The translations under genes were made by a program, and so were the position numbers. 64,000 bases of DNA from Rhodanobacteraceae bacterium (GTDB taxonomy: Bacteria > Pseudomonadota > Gammaproteobacteria > Xanthomonadales > Rhodanobacteraceae). The DNA lies in NCBI GenBank assembly GCA_009996615.1, contig JAACZU010000008.1, forward strand, positions 62,001-126,000, read 5' to 3'. Every line of letters begins with the position of its first letter. Within the stretch, counting starts at the first letter, position 1. The notes under the pieces were generated by a model. It saw only the letters and a list, made by a program, of their open reading frames with translations, was not told where the DNA came from and did not search any database. Positions 17,031 through 26,876 of this stretch are shown here, piece after piece.

Positions 17031-17130
17031 GCCGGGAATCGGGAATGGAGAATCGGGAATCGCAAGGGCAACCGCGATTCCCGGCGCGCCGTTTCCGATT
17101 CCCTACTCCCCATTCCCCATTCCCGGCTCC
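17031..17130. repeat. Inverted pair of GGGAAT tracts
   Basis: CGGGAATCGGGAATGGAGAA at 17035 on is answered by ATTCCC-type units ending at about 17127 (CCCCATTCCCCATTCCCGGC). The same pair architecture occurs inside icmF (14617 and 14793). It fills the gap between two catabolic genes. Confidence 0.7.
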
Positions 17131-17136
17131 TGAACC

Positions 17137-18294
17137 ATGCAGCCATTCCCGCTCGGTGAAGACCTCGACCTGTTGCGCGAAACCGTGCGCGCGTTCGCGG
17201 AGAAGGAAATCGCCCCGCGCGCGGACCTGATCGACCGCGACAACGCGTTCCCGGCCGACCTGTGGCGCAAGTTCGGCGAGATGGGCCTGCTCGGCATCAC
17301 CGTGTCGGGCGACTACGGCGGCTCGGAGATGGGCTACCTCGCGCACCTGGTCGCGATGGAGGAGATCTCGCGCGCGTCCGGTTCGGTCGGCCTGTCCTAC
17401 GGCGCGCACTCGAACCTGTGCGTCAACAACATCTTCCACAACGGCAACGCGGCGCAGAAGCAGAAGTACCTGCCGAAGCTGTGCAGCGGCGAGTACGTCG
17501 GCGCGCTGGCGATGAGCGAGCCGGGCGCCGGTTCCGACGTGGTCGGCTCGATGACCTGCCGCGCCGAGCAGAAGGGCGACGTGTGGATCGCCAACGGCTC
17601 GAAGATGTGGATCACCAACGGCCCCGACGCCGACGTGCTGCTGGTCTACATGCGCACCGCGCACCGCCCGGCCGGCAGCCGCTGCATGACCGCGTTCATC
17701 GTCGAGAAGGGCATGAAGGGCTTCTCGACCGCGCAGAAGCTCGACAAGCTCGGCATGCGCGGCTCCAACACCTGCGAGCTGGTGTTCGACAATTGCGAGA
17801 TCCCCGACGAGAACCGCGTCGGCGAGGTCAACGAAGGCGTGCGCGTGCTGATGAGCGGCCTCGACACCGAACGCCTGGTGCTCTCCGGCGGCCCGATCGG
17901 CCTGATGCAGGCCGCGCTCGACATCACCCTGCCCTACGTGCGCGAGCGCAAGCAGTTCAACGCGCCGATCGGCACGTTCGGCCTGATGCAGGGCAAGATC
18001 GCCGACATGTACACCGCGCTGCAGTCCTCGCGCGCCTACGCCTACCTCGTCGCGCAGAACTACGATGCCGGCGTGAAGTCGCGCATCGATCCGGCCTCGT
18101 GCCTGCTGCACTGCTCGCAGAACGCGGTGCAGGTCGCACTGGAAGCGATCCAGTCGCTCGGCGGCAACGGCTACATCAATGAATACCCGGCCGGCCGCCT
18201 GCTGCGCGACGCCAAGCTGTACGAGATCGGCGCCGGCACCAACGAGATCCGCCGCATGCTGATCGGGCGCGAGCTGTTCCACGGCAAGTCGTAA
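17137..18294 (+). CDS. ivd: Isovaleryl-CoA dehydrogenase
   Basis: 385 residues of the acyl-CoA dehydrogenase family: N-terminal helices, then [15 protein letters not shown] (FAD/substrate loop), [17 protein letters not shown], and the C-terminal [21 protein letters not shown]. The C-terminal region [19 protein letters not shown] is typical. It oxidises isovaleryl-CoA to 3-methylcrotonyl-CoA and passes electrons to ETF, the third step of leucine breakdown. The ATG at 17137 lies directly after a repeat cluster, so its promoter or ribosome site is compressed. Isovaleryl specificity is inferred from similarity and context. Confidence 0.85.
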   Translation: MQPFPLGEDLDLLRETVRAFAEKEIAPRADLIDRDNAFPADLWRKFGEMGLLGITVSGDYGGSEMGYLAHLVAMEEISRASGSVGLSYGAHSNLCVNNIFHNGNAAQKQKYLPKLCSGEYVGALAMSEPGAGSDVVGSMTCRAEQKGDVWIANGSKMWITNGPDADVLLVYMRTAHRPAGSRCMTAFIVEKGMKGFSTAQKLDKLGMRGSNTCELVFDNCEIPDENRVGEVNEGVRVLMSGLDTERLVLSGGPIGLMQAALDITLPYVRERKQFNAPIGTFGLMQGKIADMYTALQSSRAYAYLVAQNYDAGVKSRIDPASCLLHCSQNAVQVALEAIQSLGGNGYINEYPAGRLLRDAKLYEIGAGTNEIRRMLIGRELFHGKS

Positions 18295-18319
18295 GCCTGC
18301 GGCCGGCGATTCGTTGCAA

Positions 18320-18364
18320 CACCATCCCCCTCCAACCTCCCCCTTGAAGGGGGAGGCTGAAGCG
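18320..18364. repeat. CTCCCCCTTGAAGGGGGAG hairpin repeat
   Basis: ACACCATCCCCCTCC leads into CCTCCCCC-TTGAA-GGGGGAGG. It lies 25 nt after ivd and could also end transcription, although no T-run follows. Confidence 0.65.
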
Positions 18365-18372
18365 CCTGCTCG

Positions 18373-18603
18373 ATGACCTCCTGCGCGCCATTGACCGAGC
18401 ACGTGCTGCGCACGCTGGCACAGGCCGAGCGCGGCAGTTTTTCGCGCCTCGACGCCGCGGCGCAGCATGACCTCGACTACGCGAAGTCGCTCTCGCCCGG
18501 GCAGCGCCTGGCCGCGCTGAACGAGATCCTGCTGCGCGCCGAGGCGCTCGGCCTGCCGCCGGTCTCGCGCGAACCGATCGTCCACGGCCCGCTGCGGCTG
18601 TGA
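18373..18603 (+). CDS. Small hypothetical protein
   Basis: 76 residues, mostly helical by composition: TEHVLRTLAQAERGSFSRLD, then LDYAKSLSPGQRLAALNEIL and LGLPPVSREPIV. No membrane segment or signal peptide is seen. The amphipathic pattern looks like a real small protein, but I recognise no family. It lies between ivd and the thiolase gene, same strand, after a hairpin repeat. Codon use matches its neighbours. Confidence 0.45.
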   Translation: MTSCAPLTEHVLRTLAQAERGSFSRLDAAAQHDLDYAKSLSPGQRLAALNEILLRAEALGLPPVSREPIVHGPLRL

Positions 18604-18607
18604 CGCC

Positions 18608-18633
18608 GGTCGCGCACAGGGTGCGCTCCTACC
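18608..18633. repeat. GTCGCGCACAGGGTGCGCTCC repeat
   Basis: GGTCGCGCACAGGGTGCGCT is the inverse of the element at 45768-45793. It starts 5 nt after the small gene's stop. A degenerate partner (GGAGCCCACCCTGTAGGCGA) follows about 30 nt later. Confidence 0.55.
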
Positions 18634-18795
18634 GGGTCATGGAAGCTCCACGCCGGAACGCAGGAGCCCACCCTGTAGGCGACCGTGAGCCTCGCCGATC
18701 GCAAGCGCCCGTTTGCCGCGGCGCAACAGCGGCGCGATAATTGGCCGATCCCATGCGGCGCGTCCCGCGCCGCGTCTTCCGCAAGAGGTCTTCCC

Positions 18796-19974
18796 ATGTC
18801 CGATATCGTCATCGTCGGCGCCAAGCGCACCGCGATCGGTTCCTTCCTCGGCCAGTTCACCGGCGTGCCGACGCCGACGCTCGGTGCCACCGCGATCAAG
18901 GCCGCGCTCGAGCAGGCCGGCGTGCCGGCCGGCGACGTGTCGGAGGTCATCATGGGCTGCGTGCTGCCGGCCAACCTCGGCCAGGCGCCGGCGCGCCAGG
19001 CCTCGCTCGCGGCCGGACTGCCGCCAGCGACCGGCTGCACCACGATCAACAAGGTTTGCGGCTCGGGCATGAAGGCGATCATGCTCGGCAACGACCTGAT
19101 CAAGGCCGGCTCGGCCGCGATCGTCGTCGCCGGCGGCATGGAGTCGATGACCAACGCGCCGCACATGCTGCCGAACTCGCGCACCGGCAACCGCTACGGC
19201 AACTTCGAGGCGGTCGACCACATGGCCTGGGACGGCCTGACCAATCCGTACGACGGCCAGGCGATGGGCGTGTTCGGCGAGCTGTGCGCCGACAAGTACG
19301 CGTTCACGCGCGAGCAGCAGGACGCGTTCGCGACCGAGTCGGTCAAGCGCGCGCAGGCCGCGACCGCCTCCGGCGCGTTCGCCGACGAGATCGTTCCGGT
19401 CAAGGTCGCCACGCGCAAGGGCGAGGTCGAATACGCCACCGACGAGCAGCCGGGCCGCTCCGACATCGCCAAGATCCCGACCCTGAAGCCGGCGTTCCGC
19501 AAGGAAAACGGCACGATCACCGCGGCGAGCTCGTCGAGCATCTCCGACGGCGCCGCCGCGACCGTGCTGATGAGCGCCGACGAAGCGGCCAAGCGCGACC
19601 TCAAGCCGCTCGCGCGCATCGTCGCGCACGCGACGCATTCGCAGGAGCCGCAGTGGTTCACGACCGCGCCGGTCGGCGCGATCCAGCAGGTGCTGGCCAA
19701 GGCCGGCTGGAACGTCGCCGACGTCGACCTGTTCGAGGTCAACGAGGCGTTCGCGGTGGTCGCGATGGCGCCGATCAAGGAGCTGGGCATCGCGCACGAC
19801 AAGCTCAACGTGCACGGCGGCGCCTGCGCGCTCGGCCATCCGATCGGCGCCAGCGGCGCGCGCATCGTGGTCACGCTGATCAACGCGCTGCGCCAGCGCG
19901 GCGGCAAGCGTGGCGTCGCGTCGCTGTGCATCGGCGGCGGCGAGGCGACCGCGATCGCAATCGAAATCGCCTGA
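18796..19974 (+). CDS. Acetyl-CoA C-acetyltransferase (thiolase)
   Basis: 392 residues from the ATG at 18796, after AAGAGG. Thiolase marks are VCGSGMKAI (acyl-accepting Cys near 92), VAGGMESMTNAP, NEAFAVV, GGACALGHPIGASGA and the C-terminal LCIGGGEATA with the second Cys. It joins two acetyl-CoA or splits acetoacetyl-CoA. Beside leucine-degradation genes it can process the acetoacetate formed from HMG-CoA cleavage. The longer frame start at 18685 lies in repeats and is not used. Confidence 0.9.
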   Translation: MSDIVIVGAKRTAIGSFLGQFTGVPTPTLGATAIKAALEQAGVPAGDVSEVIMGCVLPANLGQAPARQASLAAGLPPATGCTTINKVCGSGMKAIMLGNDLIKAGSAAIVVAGGMESMTNAPHMLPNSRTGNRYGNFEAVDHMAWDGLTNPYDGQAMGVFGELCADKYAFTREQQDAFATESVKRAQAATASGAFADEIVPVKVATRKGEVEYATDEQPGRSDIAKIPTLKPAFRKENGTITAASSSSISDGAAATVLMSADEAAKRDLKPLARIVAHATHSQEPQWFTTAPVGAIQQVLAKAGWNVADVDLFEVNEAFAVVAMAPIKELGIAHDKLNVHGGACALGHPIGASGARIVVTLINALRQRGGKRGVASLCIGGGEATAIAIEIA

Positions 19975-20078
19975 ATTGCACGTATCCTAGGGTCCGGCGG
20001 ATCGGTCGATCCGCAGCAAGCGGGGAGCGCCGCGCGCGTGCGCGGCGCAAGCCGGTCATCATCAACGGGAGGGTAGCA

Positions 20079-20531
20079 ATGGTGAATACGAAGAATGTCG
20101 CGCGCCTGGCTCTGGGCGTCGCCCTGGCAGCCGGCCTGGTCGCCTGCTCCGACAACAGCCAGCAGCAGGCGCAGGAAGCGGCGGACAAGGCCGCGGCTGC
20201 CGCCAAGCAGGCCGCCGAGGACGCGAAGGCGCTGACCGAGAAGGCGGCCGACGCCACGCAGAAGGCCGCCGAGGACGCCAAGCAGGCCGCCGCCGAAGCC
20301 GGCGAGGCGGTGCAGCAGGCCGCCGACGCCACGCAGGGCGCGATGGACCAGGCCAAGGAAGCCGCCGGCAACGCCGTCGATGCGACCAAGGACGCCGCCG
20401 CCACGACCACCGACGCGGTCAAGGCCGCCGGCCACGAGGTCAAGGAAGGCGCCAAGGAAGTCGGCCACGACGTCGCCGAGACCGCCAAGAAGGCCAAGGA
20501 AGCGGCCGAGTCCGCCGCCGACAAGCACTGA
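20079..20531 (+). CDS. Lipoprotein with long Ala/Lys helical repeats
   Basis: 150 residues. A signal peptide ends at lipobox LAAGLVAC (Cys24), then about 120 residues of 11-residue-like repeats ([51 protein letters not shown]). The pattern resembles LEA or apolipoprotein-like amphipathic helices, expected to lie as a long coil at the membrane. A GGGAGG ribosome site precedes the ATG. Function is unknown; envelope or stress protection is a guess. It stands between thiolase and carboxylase genes on the same strand. Confidence 0.75.
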   Translation: MVNTKNVARLALGVALAAGLVACSDNSQQQAQEAADKAAAAAKQAAEDAKALTEKAADATQKAAEDAKQAAAEAGEAVQQAADATQGAMDQAKEAAGNAVDATKDAAATTTDAVKAAGHEVKEGAKEVGHDVAETAKKAKEAAESAADKH

Positions 20532-20679
20532 ACCGGCGCGGCGGACCACCGCCGCTTCCCGTGTACGCACCGGCCGCCCCGCGCGGCCGGTTGCGTTTCC
20601 GGCCCCCGTCCCGCGCACAGGCTGGCCTCGACCGTCCCCCTGTGCTTACATCGCCGCCCTGCCCGCCACCATCATCGCC

Positions 20680-22287
20680 ATGCTCCCGATCCGTTCGCAC
20701 GTCGACGTCCGCTCCCCCGAATTCCAGGCCAACGCCGCGCACCTGCGCGCGACGGTCGACGACCTCCAGGCCGAGCTGGCGAAGGCAGCCCTCGGCGGGG
20801 GTGAAAAGGCGCGCGCCAGGCACACCGAGCGCGGCAAGCTGCTGCCGCGCGAGCGCATCCGCGCGCTGCTCGATCCGGGCTCGCCGTTCCTGGAGCTGTC
20901 GCCGCTCGCCGCGTACGGCATGTACGACGGCGCCGCGCCGTGCGCCGGCCTGATCACCGGCATCGGCCGCGTCGACGGCACCGAGGTGCTGGTCATCGCC
21001 AACGACGCGACCGTCAAGGGCGGCACCTACTTCCCGATGACGGTGAAGAAGCACCTGCGCGCGCAGGAAGTCGCACTGGAAAACCGCCTGACCTGCGTGT
21101 ACCTGGTCGACTCCGGCGGCGCGTTCCTGCCGCTGCAGGACGAGGTGTTCCCGGACAAGGAGCATTTCGGCCGCATCTTCTACAACCAGGCGCGCATGAG
21201 CGCGCTCGGCATCCCGCAGATCGCGGTCGTGATGGGCTCGTGCACGGCCGGCGGCGCCTACGTGCCGGCGATGAGCGACGAGACGATCATCGTCAAGGAA
21301 CAGGGCACGATCTTCCTCGGCGGCCCGCCGCTGGTGAAGGCCGCGACCGGCGAGGTCGTCGACGCGGAAACGCTCGGTGGCGCGGACGTGCATACGTCCA
21401 TCTCGGGCGTGGCCGACCACTTCGCCGAGAACGACGCGCACGCGCTTTCGATCGCGCGCGACATCGTCGCCAGCCTCAACCGCAAGAAATCCGTCGCGCT
21501 CGCGCTGCGCACGCCGCGCGAACCGCTCTACCCGGCCGAGGAACTGTACGGCTGCGTGCCGCGCGACACGCGCATCCCGTTCGACATCCGCGAGGTGATC
21601 GCGCGCATCGTCGACGGCTCCGAACTGCAGGAGTTCAAGGCGCGCTACGGCAAGACGCTGGTGACCGGCTTCGCGCACATCCACGGCTACCCGGTCGGCA
21701 TCGTCGCCAACAACGGCATCCTGTTCGCCGAGAGCGCGCTCAAGGGCGCGCACTTCATCGAGCTGTGCAACCAGCGCAACGTGCCGCTGGTGTTCCTGCA
21801 GAACATCACCGGCTTCATGGTCGGCAAGAAGTACGAGCAGGCCGGCATCGCCAAGGACGGCGCCAAGATGGTCACCGCGGTCGCCTGCTCGCATGTGCCG
21901 AAGTTCACCGTCGTCATCGGCGGCAGCTTCGGCGCCGGCAACTACGCGATGTGCGGCCGCGGCTACCAGCCGCGCTTCCTGTGGATGTGGCCGAACGCGC
22001 GCATCAGCGTGATGGGCGGCGAGCAGGCCGCCAGCGTGCTGGCGACGGTCAAGCGCGACGGCCTCGAGGCCGCCGGCAAGACCTGGTCGCAGGACGACGA
22101 GGACGCCTTCAAGGCGCCGATCCGCGAACAGTACGAGCGCCAGGGCCATCCCTACTACGCCAGCGCGCGCCTGTGGGACGACGGCATCATCGACCCGGCC
22201 GACACGCGCCGCGTGCTCGGCCTGGCGCTGTCGGCGAGCCTGAACGCGCCGGTCGAACCGGGCCGCTTCGGCGTATTCCGCATGTAG
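20680..22287 (+). CDS. Acyl-CoA carboxylase beta subunit, methylcrotonyl-CoA type
   Basis: 535 residues of the carboxyltransferase family. Motifs include [35 protein letters not shown] (carboxybiotin/acyl-CoA oxyanion region), [16 protein letters not shown] and [17 protein letters not shown]. Length and [10 protein letters not shown] fit 3-methylcrotonyl-CoA carboxylase beta (MccB/LiuB), which carboxylates the product of Ivd. The biotin-bearing alpha subunit is not in this window. The ATG at 20680 matches the family N-terminus ([10 protein letters not shown]). Specificity among MCC and geranyl-CoA forms is not settled by sequence alone. Confidence 0.85.
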   Translation: MLPIRSHVDVRSPEFQANAAHLRATVDDLQAELAKAALGGGEKARARHTERGKLLPRERIRALLDPGSPFLELSPLAAYGMYDGAAPCAGLITGIGRVDGTEVLVIANDATVKGGTYFPMTVKKHLRAQEVALENRLTCVYLVDSGGAFLPLQDEVFPDKEHFGRIFYNQARMSALGIPQIAVVMGSCTAGGAYVPAMSDETIIVKEQGTIFLGGPPLVKAATGEVVDAETLGGADVHTSISGVADHFAENDAHALSIARDIVASLNRKKSVALALRTPREPLYPAEELYGCVPRDTRIPFDIREVIARIVDGSELQEFKARYGKTLVTGFAHIHGYPVGIVANNGILFAESALKGAHFIELCNQRNVPLVFLQNITGFMVGKKYEQAGIAKDGAKMVTAVACSHVPKFTVVIGGSFGAGNYAMCGRGYQPRFLWMWPNARISVMGGEQAASVLATVKRDGLEAAGKTWSQDDEDAFKAPIREQYERQGHPYYASARLWDDGIIDPADTRRVLGLALSASLNAPVEPGRFGVFRM

Positions 22288-22418
22288 CGCGGACACACGC
22301 GGGCCGCGCCATCGCGTGGCCTGCGACGCCGGCCCCGCGGCCGTACGAACCCATCGCAACAGACCCGCGCTCGCCCCACTGGCGGGCCCGCTCCGGCGGC
22401 GTGCGGCCGCCCGCAAGC

Positions 22419-22432
22419 TTGACGCACGTCAG
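22419..22432. promoter_or_regulatory. FNR/DNR-like box upstream of qNor
   Basis: TTGACGCACGTCAG fits TTGAY-N4-RTCAA with one end mismatch. Its centre is 63 nt before the qNor ATG, compatible with a class II activator site and a short leader. Confidence 0.6.
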
Positions 22433-22488
22433 TGCACGGGCTATGTGGGACGCGCACGATCCCTTCGCCACCTGAAAGGAGTGTTGCG

Positions 22489-24759
22489 ATGTCCACAACT
22501 ACCCGTTTATGGATCGCCCTCGGCAGCTTGCTCGGCATTACGTTCGCCGTGCTGCTGTGGATGGGCCGAGAGATCTACCAGCAGGCACCACCGGTGCCCG
22601 AGCGCGTGGTGACCACCAGCGGCCAGACCCTGTTCACGCGTGCCGACATCGAAGCCGGCCGCCAGGTCTGGCAGAGCATCGGCGGCCAGCAGCTCGGTTC
22701 GATCTGGGGCCACGGCGCGCTGATCGCGCCGGACTGGAGCGCGGACTGGCTGCACCGCGAGGCCGACGACCTGCTCGGCCAGTGGGCGCGCCGCGACGGC
22801 GCGCTGTGGAAGGACCTCGACGAGGGCCGGCAGGAGGCGCTGAAGGCGCGCCTGCGCAAGGAGCTGCGCACGAACAGCTACGACGCGGCCAGCGGCACGC
22901 TCGCCGTGTCCGACGACCGCGCGATCGCGATCTCCAACGTCGCCGCGCATTACGAGAGCGTGTTCAGCAACGACCCGGCGACGGCCAAGCTGCGCGAGAC
23001 CTATGCGATGCGCGACGGCACGGTCGACACGCCCGAGCACCGCCGCCAGCTGTCCGCGTTCTTCTTCTGGAGCGCGTGGGCAACCGTGACGACGCGGCCC
23101 GGCGCGGCGATGAGCTACACCAGCAACTGGCCGTACGATCCGGTGGTCGGCAACACGCCGACGCCGAGCGCGTTCCTGTGGACCGTGTTCAGCGTGCTGT
23201 TCATGATCGCCGGCATCGGCCTGCTTGCCTGGCACTATGCGGTGTGGCACAGCAAGGAGCCACACCTGGCGCCGCCGGCGGCCGATCCGCTGGCGAAGCT
23301 GGCCATCACGCCGTCGATGCGCGCGACCGCGAAGTACTTCTGGGTCGTGATCGCGCTGTTCCTGACCCAGATCCTGCTCGGCGCGATCACCGCGCACTAC
23401 CAGGTCGAGAAGGATTTCTACGGCTTCGCGATCTCCGATGTCCTGCCCTATTCGCTGACGCGCTCGTGGCACACGGAGCTCGCCGTGCTGTGGATCGCCA
23501 CCGCCTGGCTCGGCACCGGCCTGTACATCGCGCCGGCCGTGTCCGGGCATGAGCCGAAGTACCAGCGCCTCGGCGTGAATTTCCTCTGGGTGTGCCTGCT
23601 GATCATCGTCGTCGGCGCGTTCGCCGGGCAGTGGTTCGCGGTGATGCAGAAACTCGGCCTCGCCAACAACTTCTGGTTCGGCCACCAGGGCTGGGAATAC
23701 GTCGACCTCGGCCGCTTCTGGCAGATCTTCCTGTTCATCGGCCTGATCCTGTGGCTGGTGCTGATGGGCCGCGCGCTGTGGCCGGCCCTGCGGCGCAAGG
23801 ACGACCTCGCCTCGATCGTCGGCCTGCTGTTCCTGTCCACCGTCGCGATCGCCGCGTTCTACGGCGCCGGCCTGATGTGGGGCGAGCACACGCACCTGGC
23901 GGTGGTCGAGTACTGGCGCTGGTGGGTCGTGCACCTGTGGGTCGAGGGCTTCTTCGAGGTGTTCGCTGTCGCGGTGATCTCGTTCCTGTTCGTCAAGCTC
24001 GGCCTGGTGCGCGCACGCACGGCGACGGTCAACGTGCTGTTCGCGACGATCGTGTTCATGGCCGGCGGCGTGCTCGGCACGTTCCATCACCTGTACTTCG
24101 CCGGCACCACCACCGCAGTGATCGCGCTCGGCGCGTCGTTCTCGGCGCTGGAAGTCGTGCCGCTCGCGCTGATCGGCATGGAGGCGTACGAAACCTGGTC
24201 GCACGGCCGCGCCACGCCGTGGATGGCGCGCTACCGCTGGCCGATCATGTTCTTCCTCGCGGTGTCGTTCTGGAACCTGGTCGGCGCCGGCCTGTTCGGC
24301 TTCCTGATCAACACGCCGCTCGCGCTGTACTACATGCAGGGCCTGAACCTGACCCCGCTGCACGGCCACACCGCGCTGTTCGGCGTCTACGGCATGCTCG
24401 GCCTCGGCCTGATGCTGTTCTGCCTGCGTGGCCTGAAGCCGGAGGCGCAGTGGCAAGAAGGCGGCCTGCGCGGCGCGTTCTGGTCGCTCAACATCGGCCT
24501 GTCGCTGATGGCGCTGCTGACCCTGCTGCCGCTCGGCGTCCTGCAGCTGTCGGCCGCGCTCGAGAACGGCTACTGGTTCGCGCGCTCGGAGCACTTCATG
24601 GAGCAGCCGATCGTCAAGCTGCTGGTGTGGATGCGCATGCCGGGCGACACGATCTTCGCCGTCGGCGCGCTGCTGTTCGGCTGGTTCGTGCTGCGCCTGT
24701 GGATCGCGCCGCGCAGCGTGCCGGCGCGCATCGGCGGCGCGGTCGAGGAGCGCGGCTGA
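22489..24759 (+). CDS. norZ: Quinol-dependent nitric oxide reductase (qNor)
   Basis: 756 residues. There is one N-terminal membrane helix (about 9-27), a 200-residue periplasmic domain without heme c motif, and about twelve further membrane helices of the heme-copper oxidase type. Conserved stretches are GHQGWEYVDLGRFWQI, HLWVEGFFEVFAVA near 480 and VLGTFHHLYFAGTTTAV, supplying heme and non-heme iron ligands. It reduces 2 NO to N2O with electrons directly from quinol, at the inner membrane. GAAAGGAGTG gives a strong ribosome site. It pairs functionally with NirK 25 kb away and has an FNR-like box upstream. Confidence 0.95.
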   Translation: MSTTTRLWIALGSLLGITFAVLLWMGREIYQQAPPVPERVVTTSGQTLFTRADIEAGRQVWQSIGGQQLGSIWGHGALIAPDWSADWLHREADDLLGQWARRDGALWKDLDEGRQEALKARLRKELRTNSYDAASGTLAVSDDRAIAISNVAAHYESVFSNDPATAKLRETYAMRDGTVDTPEHRRQLSAFFFWSAWATVTTRPGAAMSYTSNWPYDPVVGNTPTPSAFLWTVFSVLFMIAGIGLLAWHYAVWHSKEPHLAPPAADPLAKLAITPSMRATAKYFWVVIALFLTQILLGAITAHYQVEKDFYGFAISDVLPYSLTRSWHTELAVLWIATAWLGTGLYIAPAVSGHEPKYQRLGVNFLWVCLLIIVVGAFAGQWFAVMQKLGLANNFWFGHQGWEYVDLGRFWQIFLFIGLILWLVLMGRALWPALRRKDDLASIVGLLFLSTVAIAAFYGAGLMWGEHTHLAVVEYWRWWVVHLWVEGFFEVFAVAVISFLFVKLGLVRARTATVNVLFATIVFMAGGVLGTFHHLYFAGTTTAVIALGASFSALEVVPLALIGMEAYETWSHGRATPWMARYRWPIMFFLAVSFWNLVGAGLFGFLINTPLALYYMQGLNLTPLHGHTALFGVYGMLGLGLMLFCLRGLKPEAQWQEGGLRGAFWSLNIGLSLMALLTLLPLGVLQLSAALENGYWFARSEHFMEQPIVKLLVWMRMPGDTIFAVGALLFGWFVLRLWIAPRSVPARIGGAVEERG

Positions 24760-24790
24760 GGCAGCGGCTTCGATCACCGCTGACTTGACG

Positions 24791-24825
24791 AGGGGCGCGG
24801 CGCAGGCCGCGCCCCTTCTTCTTCC
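24791..24825 (+). terminator. Intrinsic terminator after qNor
   Basis: A 10-bp GC stem (GGGGCGCGGC/GCCGCGCCCC, loop GCAG) is followed by TTCTTCTTCC. It lies 32 nt past the qNor stop. Confidence 0.7.
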
Positions 24826-24859
24826 CGCAGCTCCTACAAAAAGTCGCGCCACGCGCGGT

Positions 24860-24873
24860 TTGACTTGGATCAG
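24860..24873. promoter_or_regulatory. FNR/DNR-like box upstream of the decarboxylase operon
   Basis: TTGACTTGGATCAG fits the consensus with one mismatch. Its centre is 30 nt before the ATG at 24897 but 66 nt before an in-frame GTG at 24933, the spacing seen at qNor, ubiU and fabA. Confidence 0.55.
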
Positions 24874-24896
24874 CGCGCCGCACGCGCGCCTGCCGC

Positions 24897-26876
24897 ATGC
24901 TCGGCGCACCGTTCCCAGCGCGCCCGCTCGCCGTGCAGCCGACCTCCGTTCCGCCTTCGTCGCCACCGCGCGACCACACACTTGACGCCTGCTTCCTCGG
25001 CCCGTACGGCGAGAACGACACGCTGCTGGAGAAACTGCTGGTCGAGTTCCTGCGCGACCACGTCTACTGGCGGCGCAACTTCCATCCGGAGGATCCGCCG
25101 GCGATCGGTACCGCGGCCGCGCAGCATCCGGATTACCTCGCGTTCGAGGCGCGCATGCGCCGCGAGCTGCACCAGCTGTCGGCCGCGCTGAAGCGCTCGG
25201 TGCCGTTCCACAGCCCGCGCTACATCGGCCACATGGCGTCCGACCTGCTGCTGCCGGGCCTGGCCGCGCAGATGCTGGCTCTGCCCTACAACCCGAACAA
25301 CGTCAGCGAGGACTCCGCGCCGGTCACGGTCGAGATGGAGGTGCAGGTCGGCCTGCAGCTCGCGCGCATGCTCGGCTACCCGCACGATCCGGCGCAGCCG
25401 GCGTGCGCGTTCGGCCACCTGACCTCGGGCGGCACGCTGGCCAACTACCAGGCGCTGCGCCTCGCGCTCGCGCTGAAGGCGTTCCCGCTTGCGCTGCGCG
25501 CCGCGCGCGTGCCGGAAATCGAGCTGCCGCCGGACGACTGGAGCGCGTTCAACCTCGCCGGCGCCGACGCGATCACGCTGCTGGAAGCCTGGCAGCGCTG
25601 GCTCGCTGCGCAGGCGCCGTCCGCGCGCGTGCGCTGGCTGCGCGCGGTCGAGGCCGAGCGCATCGAGCAGCGCGGCCTCGCCGGCTTCTTCGCCGCGCAC
25701 CCTTCGCTGCGCGTGCCGCGCGTGTTCGCGCCGATCACCGCGCACTACTCGTGGAGCAAGGGCGTCAAGCTGCTCGGCCTCGGCCGCGACCAGCTCGAAC
25801 TCGTGCCCACGCGCGGCATGCGCCTGGACCTCGACGCGTTTGAAGCGCGCCTCGCGCAGTGCGCGCGCGAGCGCGAGCCGGTGCTGATCGCGGTCGCGGT
25901 CCTCGGCAGCACCGAATACGGCACGATCGACCCGGTCGACGGCGTGCTCGCCGCGCGCGAGCGCAGCCGCGCGAGCGGCCTCGATTTCGCCGTGCACGTC
26001 GATGCCGCCTGGGGCGGCTACCTCGCCACGCTGTTCCGCGAGGAGGACGGCACGCTGCGGCCGCACGAGGCGGTCGCGGCCGAGTTCAAGTACTTCCCCT
26101 CGACCGCGCTGCACGCCGCGTTCGGCGCACTCGGCGGCACCGATTCGGTCACGGTCGACCCGCACAAGCTCGGCTACCTGCCGTTCGGCAGCGGCGCGTT
26201 CGTCTGCCGCGACCATCGCGCGATGGCGCTGCTGGCCGAACGCGCCGACTACGTCTTCCACGGCGACGCCGCGCCCGACTACATGACGCGCTACCGCGGC
26301 CTCGGCCAGTACATCCCGGAGGGCTCCAAGTCCGGCGCGGCGGTGGCCGGCGTCTATGTCACGCACAAGGTGCTGCCGCTCGACCATCGCCACTTCGGCC
26401 GCCTGCCGCGCGCGACCGTGCGCGCGGCCGAGGCGTTCTACGAGCGCGCGCTGCGCTTTGCCGGCGAACAGGCCGGGCGCCTCAACGTGCGCGTGCCGTT
26501 CGAGCCGGACAGCAACCTCGTCTGCCTCGCGCTGAACCCGCACGGCAACCGCTCGCCCGCGCGGGCGAACGCGTTCATGCGCCGCCTGCACGCGACGCTG
26601 CGCGTCGATCCGCACCAGCCGCTGCAGGTCAAGGAATTCTTCGGCTCGGTCACGACGCTGCGCCCGGACCTGCTCGGCGGCGAGGAAACCTGCCGCATCC
26701 TCGCCTCGCTCGGGCTCGATCCGGGCGAGGCCGACGAGCCGCTGCTGATCCTGCGCCACACGCTGATGAACCCGTACCTGATCGACCACGAGAACGGCAT
26801 CAGCTACATCGAGCGCTACTTCGACTTCCTTGGCCGCTGCACGGCGGCGTTGATGACCGAGGAGCGCGCGGCATGA
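24897..26876 (+). CDS. PLP-dependent group II amino acid decarboxylase
   Basis: 659 residues, long for the family. HVDAAWGGYLATLF (near 370) and TVDPHKLGYLPFG (PLP Lys near 423) mark the glutamate/aromatic decarboxylase group; HLTSGGTLANYQAL carries the cofactor phosphate loop. It should release CO2 from an amino acid; the substrate is unknown. The first 12 residues look non-coding, and a GTG at 24933 may be the real start. The ATGA overlap at 26873-26876 links it to a second PLP enzyme, then to a UbiD-type decarboxylase, giving a three-gene operon behind an FNR-like box. Confidence 0.8.
   Translation: MLGAPFPARPLAVQPTSVPPSSPPRDHTLDACFLGPYGENDTLLEKLLVEFLRDHVYWRRNFHPEDPPAIGTAAAQHPDYLAFEARMRRELHQLSAALKRSVPFHSPRYIGHMASDLLLPGLAAQMLALPYNPNNVSEDSAPVTVEMEVQVGLQLARMLGYPHDPAQPACAFGHLTSGGTLANYQALRLALALKAFPLALRAARVPEIELPPDDWSAFNLAGADAITLLEAWQRWLAAQAPSARVRWLRAVEAERIEQRGLAGFFAAHPSLRVPRVFAPITAHYSWSKGVKLLGLGRDQLELVPTRGMRLDLDAFEARLAQCAREREPVLIAVAVLGSTEYGTIDPVDGVLAARERSRASGLDFAVHVDAAWGGYLATLFREEDGTLRPHEAVAAEFKYFPSTALHAAFGALGGTDSVTVDPHKLGYLPFGSGAFVCRDHRAMALLAERADYVFHGDAAPDYMTRYRGLGQYIPEGSKSGAAVAGVYVTHKVLPLDHRHFGRLPRATVRAAEAFYERALRFAGEQAGRLNVRVPFEPDSNLVCLALNPHGNRSPARANAFMRRLHATLRVDPHQPLQVKEFFGSVTTLRPDLLGGEETCRILASLGLDPGEADEPLLILRHTLMNPYLIDHENGISYIERYFDFLGRCTAALMTEERAA

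Noticed and set aside
18685-18795. N-terminal extension of the thiolase to 18685
   Set aside because: The extension crosses repeat DNA; the family N-terminus starts at the ATG at 18796 with a ribosome site.
22507-24981. An 824-residue minus-strand frame opposite qNor
   Set aside because: Its composition is His/Arg/Gln-rich and featureless; the plus strand encodes a complete qNor.
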